A stretch of DNA of 64,000 bases, from contig CM038702.1 of the NCBI GenBank assembly GCA_021613375.1, positions 22,114,349 to 22,178,348 of the forward strand. Direction: 5' to 3'. This DNA comes from Megaleporinus macrocephalus (lineage: Eukaryota; Chordata; Actinopteri; Characiformes; Anostomidae). A program made the translations under genes and the position numbers. Positions 57,947 through 64,000 of this stretch are shown piece by piece (the stretch's first letter is position 1; every line of letters starts with the position of its first letter). The notes beneath the pieces were generated by a model. The model ran no database searches. It was not told the origin of the DNA and saw only the letters and a list, made by a program, of their open reading frames with translations.

Positions 57947-60900
57947 GCCAGGTACAAGATAAAAGGGGGGAATTCAACCTAGTTAAAAAAATCTGTATAA
58001 ACAACCTGCTAAGTCATAAAGAAAGTCGTTTAGACTGGTTGGGTGTGAAATACTGTGTTCTAGAGAAACATACCAAGTCAGTTGTCCACAGTGATCCCCT
58101 TTAAAAGCTTCCCCCCACAGGAATGCATTACATGAAATGATAATGAATACACTGCCAGCTGTCTGACACATAGATTTATGAAGATCCTCAGCCTACATAT
58201 TTTTAATATATGTTCTGGTGGAGAGCGTTGAGATGGAAAATAGTCCCCAGTGAAAACTTCCTCAGCATTTCAAAGAAAAATCCTCACAAGTAGAAGACAA
58301 TCACCACCACTGTAAAGACATCTGAGTTGGTAAAGGTCTCTAATATGAATGATTGTTTAATTATCTGCACACTGCAGTATGTAGACATATTGAAAAATCA
58401 TTGGAAAAGCTAATTTTTTAACCGATTATCAAATTTACTGATCAATTGCGACAGCCCTATACGCTCCCTCTGGATGAACTGGGCAGGCTCTTCAAGTGAA
58501 TGTATCTTTCTTATAGTTTTTCACTGGTCTTACTGCTCCGTCACGCCTACCCAGGCACACTTCTCTTTGATAAACAGTGTTTTATTTCCTCACTGCAGCA
58601 TATGAGACCAAGACAAAGATACTGTAGTGGTGCGATTACATCTCTCTTCTCCATTCCTCTCCGGCCTCCTCTCTGGGACTAATTCAATAACGGCAGGCCT
58701 CTGCAGCGCTTAGGCCATGATTTACAGGCTGCTTCTCAGGCCACCGCTGAGTTCTAACCGCTACTTATTGTGACCGGCACCTCAGGGGGGTGCAGCGGCC
58801 ATCAATATCGCTTTGCTATTGTTTGCACGTTCCTTTTTTCTCTTCCTTTGATTCAGTTCTTCGACGAACCAAAGCTTCTGTAAACACCCGCCATGCACAA
58901 CAAACATCGCAGACGTTTCGCTTAATTACTATCGATGCCTTTTTTCTTCAGTCAGAGCAATTTGCGGAGCTCTGCAGCTGTGGGAGATGGGAAACCGAAA
59001 AACTAATGGGTTTTAAAAAAAAAAAAGGTTCAGATCCAAAACCATATCGGCATGCACTTGTTGGTCATTTGCAATGCAAGTGCGCATTTTCCATTACGTA
59101 CAATGTTGATTTGCATTCTTTGTCCCACGTTTCTGAGGAAACATAAGATCTATGTATTGGTTGTCTACAGTAGAGCTGTAACCAAAATGAATCCCTAGAG
59201 TTGTGCTGAAGCTGACACAATAACTACATTTAGTAAATCTATTGTTTATTACCATTACCAATCTTATAGTTACAAATAGAGTATATCTAGGACATTTTCC
59301 ATTTACTCCAGTGGAGGGGCAACAACGCCGAAGGGCCAAAAGTCCCATTTTCAGGACAAAAAAAGGTCAGGGATTTAAAACGAATGGCTGGGGCAGAATA
59401 TAAAATCCAGAACTGGAGTTCTGGACAGCAGATTCCGAAACTGTTCATGCACACAACATAGAAAGAGAAATCTATAAATCCCACTCACATATTTCATGGA
59501 TGTTAACAATAATTATCAGTAAACAGATACATAGACACAACTCTATATGGGTTACATAGATACTGGATAGTCCTAAAAATAAAAATTGGGCCCTTACTAT
59601 TACTCTAATTGTCAGGATCAGTACCAGTCGCATAAACAAATCTCCATTAGCTGCTTATGCTAGGCTATTATTCTTCTTCATATTCTCACGCACAGACCAC
59701 AGAAAAATGTAGGTGATGAGGAAAAAGGAACAAAACCTCAGTAAAAGTTTGTGGTCCATGACTGCAGTAACCTTCAACAGTTTATGTGCTGTATCATGAG
59801 CAGCAGGCAGTAACCGAGTGTCGTATGCTTGTTTTTTTTTTCTTTTTTATGCAATATTTAGCCAGAGGGTTGAGAGAAACGAGAAGTTAGACTTTCAGTA
59901 GATCAGCAACCACCATTAACATAAGCTAATAATCTTCTGTCCGTGTTCAGTAACCAGAGACACCTATGCACTTTGGTATCTACTTGACTGATTTAGTGAG
60001 CTATGGTGTTTTCCAGAAGTAATGGCGAAACGATGTTGGACTTTATAGCGTCTTCATGTTTACTCAGCATTGTAAACAAAATAGTGGTTTTAACTCAACT
60101 AAGTTAGTGTTCAGGCTGCATTATAATTTTTTGTTCATTGAATTTTGAATAGTAAGAGAAATAATTATCATCATATGTACTTTATTTGACTAAATGGACT
60201 GATACTACCCTCTCTCTCTGCAGAGAGTTGATCGACCCCCTCCATTGTTTGTCCTATCTACCGATCTAAGCTGGTCAACTTCTTGCATTGTTAGTACGGC
60301 CCTTTGAGTGTTGATGTTCACCATCCTTGCAGGAAGTCGGCACCTCTCTCCTTTGATAAGGTAATACCACCACCATCTACCATCAACACCCCTAAGGGTG
60401 ACATACAAATACCGCCATCTTCATCCCCCACTTACCCTTCTTTAACCTCCTCTTCTTCATCACCTTAATGTTGACAGCCCAAACTCCCCCCTCCCATTTG
60501 ACTCTTTTCGTACCTCCTACTTAAACTGGAGTTAGTGAGTTAGACTGAGTCAGAGATGGACTGGACTTCAAGAGACTGAACCAGCAACAGATGATGACCT
60601 AAGAATATTCACGTCATCAATATGCACGTGATTAAGACTGTGTGTCAATAAACGTAAGTCTACGCTGAAGGTCTCCTAACTTCAGATTCCTGAAGACCGA
60701 ATTTCTAACAATAGTCAGTTAGCAGAATGTGTGTTTTATGGCCATAAACTTACTATTCACATGTTCAAAAACACTCAACATTTTGAGGAAGTCTGAACAC
60801 TAACTTTAATATTAAACCCCCCCACCTTATTATTCCAATGTGTGGAATTCCACTCAGTCATTTAGGAATAGGTGACCTACCTTATAGCAGAAAGACATTT

Positions 60901-61516
60901 ATTTCAGTCACAGCCCACAAGTGTGTTAAAAGTTAAACTGTCATGCTGAGCTAGCTTACTATTGTGCTTATAAGCACACTGTCATCTTATTACTGTAATA
61001 AATCCCTTATCTATATGATTCAGCTTTTTTAAACCTTGATTTGTGTTTGGCTTGAACTCTTGCCAAGAGGGAGAATCCCCTAGCTGACGATTGAGATGCT
61101 GTTGAGTAAACAGTGTTCCACGTGCCTTTGCCATGCCTCAGTTCTAAAGGCAGCCAGAAGGGTAAGATTTAGACTTTCTATTTTTCTATTTTAATTACAC
61201 TCACGGCACATTTCGCCCTATTTCCTGAAAAGCTCAGGTTTGGATTCGCCTTATATGAAGGTTGCGGATGGAGAGCAGTCGTGCGAGGAACGGGCGTGAA
61301 AGGACTAACAACCACTTCAAGACAGACGTAACTGGGGCAGTTGTGTTGCCTAGCACCACTGTAAACCAGAGAAGGCCTGTGAGTGCCGTGGTAATGGCGG
61401 GTTCGGTGAGGAGGCAGGCAGCAGCTCTTACCTGGGCACGCAAGCCTGAGACTCAGCCTCTGGAGCATCCGGGGCGGGGCAACAGAACTGGTGCAGCACT
61501 GTCTGGTTCCTGTCAG

Positions 61517-61519
<3 letters not shown>
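57947..61519. other. Unique region; candidate regulatory stretch, no exon
   Basis: 58500-59130 is balanced unique sequence with ACTAATTCAATAACGG and ACTTATTGTGACC blocks. GCGACAGCCCTAT at 58448-58460 resembles a hAT-like end. 60180-60420 has a short minus-strand frame with no recognised family. The rest is AT-rich and featureless. Confidence 0.45.

Positions 61520-61609
<90 letters not shown>
61520..61609 (+). repeat. (GA)n microsatellite
   Basis: About 90 bp of nearly pure AG repeat with one AT interruption at 61551-61552. Confidence 0.97.
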
Positions 61610-61611
<2 letters not shown>

Positions 61612-64000
61612 AGGTAACATTAGGACTGCATAATATATCATTTGTTTATTGTTCTTGTAATATTTGCTTTTGCAGCACAGATTCTAGTTAATAACCGATA
61701 TTAGTGTTGCATTAGCTGTGAGACCTCTAACTTATCGCAATCACAATATTCTGAGCTCAGAATTTCTGTATAAATGAATTCAATACAAAGACGTAATTAA
61801 AGTCACTTTGAGAGGATTGATGTGAAATGCTTTGTTCTAAAGTTAGAAATGTTTACAGTGGTGGTGATCGGTACCAGACGTCTGAAGTGCTAAATGCTTC
61901 TAAAAGCTACAGTACAGAAGGTTATTTAATTGTTACAAATGAGCTGCCTTATCCCTGGTGAGACACTGATGTATAATAGACCCGAGATTTTAAATTAACC
62001 ACTACCATTTGTTTTACCAAATTTTACCAACATTACATAAAAGCACTGAAAAGTACTAGAGTTTTTGAATAGTAGAGAAAATGGCTATATCTGCATTGCA
62101 GACATTGCAACCCCTGGTTCATTTCACCACCACTGCAAAGAAACAAGAGAGTGTGTCTCTACAGGGAACCATTTCACCACCTTAAATGGCTCTGTGTACA
62201 TTTCAATGATTGGGCTAAGCAGAAATAGTAAATATGTGGGACTTATAGGTAGTAAAATTATCCAGTAACTACTATGGAACTAATATGTGAGTTATGTAGT
62301 TATGCGAGTGGAAGTCTGGAACTGTTAAGGTGCTAACAATGTACTAGGTGGAGCAGAGAAAATGCCTACAGTATAGCACAGCAAGTCAGAACACAAGGCC
62401 CATGTAAAATGGCAGAGAAAACAAAAAGGCAGATAGACACCTAGACCTAAAACAAACAGTCCCACTTCACATTATCTCCAATTAGTGTGTACTTACAAGT
62501 GTTACAGATAGATTGCAATAGTGCAACTTATGTACATGTGCATCACAATAGTTTCAAAAACAAATTTTCTATAATGTAATTACACATGAGTAATATGACT
62601 TACAGTAGTAGGCATGAGGTATAGTAACCTAACCAAAGTTCTGGCTTTAAACCATTCGGTAATGTGAAAGATTTTAATTATATGTGTGTGTCTTCCAATT
62701 TCTGCAACGGTAATTAGGCTCAATTAATGATGCATGTCTTATAACATAAAAGAAAAAAAAAATATTGATGTACACTGCTTTTACTTGTTGATACACATGG
62801 ACTGTCCTGCTGTAATATATTTGTGTTAAAGTGAATGCAGCCCCATATCATTGCATGTATTGTTAGTTTGTCATTACACCATCATTAGAGGCACTTAATA
62901 TAAAGTGGGACCTACCCAGCCATTCTTTTATGATTTGACCTTGCTATTCCACTGTTAAAGCCCTAAATGACATCCCTCATTTTGTTCTCGTTTATAGCTT
63001 TAGCATTTAACTATGTGTACGTGTCCGCTCCCACACTCTAATATTTGGCTGAGGCCTGGAGGCTCTAACAGTGTGTGTGAGGACAGACACAGCAGATGGT
63101 CATGGAAGACAGAGAGAGCGAGAGAACGATTCTACACAGCCCCTTGCCATTTGCATGATGCAGGGGGTAGAGATGACAATAAACTGTGTGTCAATAAACA
63201 CAGCATTTCCTCCTACGCCGTAAGAAAACATTCTGTCCTTGCAGGAAATTACCAGCACATTTTCTATACCATCAACAGACAGTTCATACTTTAATGCCAA
63301 ATTTAGTAAAAGAACAGAACCACATACACAGAACTCACGTGGAATATTCTGTAAATACAGGTTTGTCTGTAAGAAGTGTGTATGTTCTGAGTGTAATGGA
63401 AGTCAAATGTTTCATTTAGTGAGCAAAAAATGGTAAAAATTCTATATAAAAAGATAACACATTTAACATAAGACATTTTCACTGGAACATACAATTTTCA
63501 TTGTTTTATTTCTGCTATAAAACTGCAACAATGTTCAATATGAAAAAAGTATTACTCTCTAAATTGCGATAAACAACCTTTCTGCCATGTAAAATAAGCC
63601 TAGCTCATTAACTGTAAGCTATTGTTGCCAAGCCAATAATGGTCAAAGATTATTCCATGAACAGCTCAGTGGTTTTTATTCCACTTGGAGAGGTGGTACT
63701 TATTGACCTTCCTGTCTGGATCCAAACAGTTGGCCGAGGCTCTTGTTGTTTTAATAGATATGAGTTAAAAAAATACTTTAAAGAAAGGGGGAAATGGCTG
63801 CAATTAAAAAAGTGAGTTAGAATTCTTAAACAAATGAAGGAAAACAAAGTTTGGTGCCAGTGGGCTAACATTAGCTATTTAGCTAATCAACTAACATTAC
63901 CCCCAAAGGCTCAGTCCTTGACTTCCTAACAAAAGAAATGGAGTTGGAGAATTTACACCTTTTTAACCCTCAACAGTGCCTCACTGAAGAAAGAATTGAT
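61610..64000. other. Unique non-coding sequence
   Basis: AT-rich and unique up to the end of the window. No transposon, exon or RNA gene was recognised. Confidence 0.5.

Overview
This window looks like nuclear DNA of a ray-finned fish. It is AT-rich, full of microsatellites, and dense with small interspersed elements of types I associate with teleosts: a tRNA-derived SINE ending in (GGAT)/(CATT) repeats, Tc1/mariner fragments, L2/Rex-type LINE 3' ends, and a long fold-back element common in otophysan fishes. The fish assignment rests on remembered repeat families, and otophysan (characin, catfish or knifefish) is only an inference. No bacterial, organellar or viral signature was seen.

I find no convincing host protein-coding exon and no tRNA, rRNA or snRNA gene. 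Every long open frame has a trivial cause. Some run through simple repeats (4.4-4.7, 39.4-40.8, 47.0-48.0 kb). Some run through tandem repeats whose period is a multiple of three (7.8-8.2, 39.5-40.1 kb). Others open only with GTG (8.6-9.1, 10.5-11.3, 18.4-19.1 kb). The window is best read as a gene desert or the inside of a very large intron.

Layout. 0-4 kb: a SINE with intact target-site duplication (TSD), then a ~510 bp fold-back element. 4.4-4.6 kb: compound TTC/TTA microsatellite. 7.8-8.15 kb: 39-bp minisatellite with a 118-bp higher-order period. 13 kb: a small MITE and a dispersed repeat that recurs at 49 kb. 19.3-20.5 kb: a terminal-inverted-repeat (TIR) element with a SINE inserted in it, a fold-back fragment, and another SINE. 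22.3-22.8 kb: antisense, internally deleted Tc1 transposase relic. 24.0 and 26.7 kb: two diverged copies of one ~210 bp segment. 25.5 kb: 26-bp minisatellite. 27.3-27.8 kb: degenerate interstitial telomere-like (TTAGGG) block. 32-35 kb: mariner-like ends around a SINE with a duplicated head. 35.9-37.3 kb: a 1.4 kb TIR element carrying a nested hAT-like insertion. 37.6 kb: (TA)n. 38.2-40.7 kb: a pyrimidine-rich block followed by a 1.5 kb purine block with a 48-bp minisatellite. 44.1 kb: a second SINE with a clear TSD. 45.3-46.2 kb: LINE relic and tail. 47.1-47.9 kb: purine tract. 51.5-53.2 kb: two more SINE copies. 56.4-57.9 kb: C18A11 run, LINE 3' UTR relic and a short MITE. 61.5 kb: (GA)n.

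Between these lie stretches of unique, more balanced sequence (about 6.9-7.1, 14.1-14.6, 16.3-17.3, 26.0-26.2, 31.3-32.0, 48.0-48.4, 50.5-51.3, 54.8-55.3 and 58.6-59.1 kb). They could be conserved non-coding regulatory elements. Two CTCF-like motifs (28.3 and 40.8 kb) could be insulator or loop-anchor sites. No co-operating gene system is visible. The interesting content is repeat biology: nested insertions, tandem arrays and possible non-B DNA.
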